A stretch of 6,018 bases of DNA from JBFHER01 sp041584055 (GTDB lineage: Bacteria; Bacteroidota; Bacteroidia; Bacteroidales; UBA5342). Location: contig JBFHER010000245.1 in NCBI GenBank assembly GCA_041584055.1, positions 1-6,018 of the forward strand. Reading direction: 5' to 3'. A program made the position numbers and the translations under genes. The notes under the pieces are model-generated. The model ran no database searches and was not told the DNA's origin. It saw only the letters and a program-made list of their open reading frames with translations. Below are positions 5,699-6,018 of the stretch, piece after piece; positions within the stretch are counted from its first letter, which is position 1; every line of letters starts with the position of its first letter.

Positions 5699-6018
5699 AT
5701 GATAAGAAAAATGCTTGTCTTGACGATTTTGTTAGGCGTTAATCTGGAAAGCAAATGTGATGAACCCTGGGAAACTGCCCGTGAAAGTGATGGTGTTATA
5801 TTTTCATACCGTTGGCATCGTTTTGGGAGTGATCGTTTCCGTGAAGTAAAGATCGATTTTGAGGTCGAGGTGCCTCCTGAGGTTTTTATGCCATATCTAA
5901 AGGATGCAGCACATTACAAAGCCTGGGCACCAGGGGTGGATTTCTGTGAATCACAACCTACGGAAAATGGATGGATAATGTATACTTTGTTGCAAACCCT
6001 GTGGCCATTTTCACAGCA
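5699..6018 (+). CDS. START-domain-like (lipid-binding fold) secreted protein, N-terminal part
   Basis: Runs off the right edge; 106 residues are visible. Seen: MIRKMLVLTILLGVNLESKC looks like a signal peptide (basic start, hydrophobic core 5-16). It is followed by PWETARESDGVIFSYRW (23-39), matching the 'W.l..e.dGI.vy.R' opening of StAR-related lipid-transfer (START) domains. FREVKIDFEVEVPPEVFMPYLKDAAHYKAWAP (47-78) matches 'f.e.r....v.as.e.v...l.D...y..W', and LLQTLWPFSQ (97-106) matches the 'y....pWP.s.RD' strand just before the cut. START domains bind hydrophobic ligands in a helix-grip pocket; the ligand here is unknown. The first in-frame ATG is at 5603 (an in-frame TGA lies at 5591), but the 32 residues from there are polar and would bury the signal peptide, so ATG 5699 is preferred; 5603 remains possible. 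Cys20 is not in a good lipobox (ESKC). The gene is divergent from the TPR gene. Confidence 0.75.
   Translation, partial: MIRKMLVLTILLGVNLESKCDEPWETARESDGVIFSYRWHRFGSDRFREVKIDFEVEVPPEVFMPYLKDAAHYKAWAPGVDFCESQPTENGWIMYTLLQTLWPFSQ

Overview
This window looks like a piece of a Bacteroidota (Cytophagales/Flavobacteriales-like) chromosome carrying mostly ordinary core genes. Three things point there. The gene order rplU-rpmA-serS on one strand is familiar from that phylum. Start codons sit in A/T-rich leaders with no convincing Shine-Dalgarno sequence. Several intergenic regions hold the Bacteroidota -7 promoter motif TAnnTTTG (TACTTTTG, TACCTTTG, TATCTTTG, TATTTTTG). The species cannot be named from this sequence. 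I saw no tRNA, rRNA, CRISPR array, insertion sequence or attachment site.

Layout. Positions 2-730 (+) hold the C-terminal part of a TolC-family outer membrane efflux protein whose start lies off the left edge. It converges on serS, and a strong hairpin at 790-817 separates the two. On the minus strand, from 2795 down to 837, run rplU (L21), rpmA (L27) and serS (seryl-tRNA synthetase). L21 and L27 share a transcript: they are 20 bp apart and have a good promoter about 100 nt upstream of rplU. A second strong terminator lies between rpmA and serS, and its loop overlaps a perfect -7 motif, so serS probably has its own promoter inside the terminator. A gene-free, AT-rich stretch (about 2940-3174) then separates the ribosomal operon from a divergent flavin reductase-family gene at 3175-3723 (+). 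A 236-bp spacer with small hairpins leads to a tiny single-pass membrane protein (3960-4100, +). This converges on a secreted protein made of eleven consecutive 34-residue TPR units (4182-5402, -). Divergent from the TPR gene, the right edge cuts into a secreted START-domain-like protein (5699 to beyond 6018, +).

How the genes fit together. rplU, rpmA and serS all serve translation: two 50S proteins and a tRNA-charging enzyme. The remaining genes (efflux channel, flavoprotein, small membrane protein, TPR protein, START-like protein) show no obvious shared pathway and look like separate transcription units. I found no convincing new multi-gene system. The most interesting points are the promoter-in-terminator arrangement before serS, the rplU leader, the unannotated-looking small membrane ORF, and the perfectly regular TPR array.
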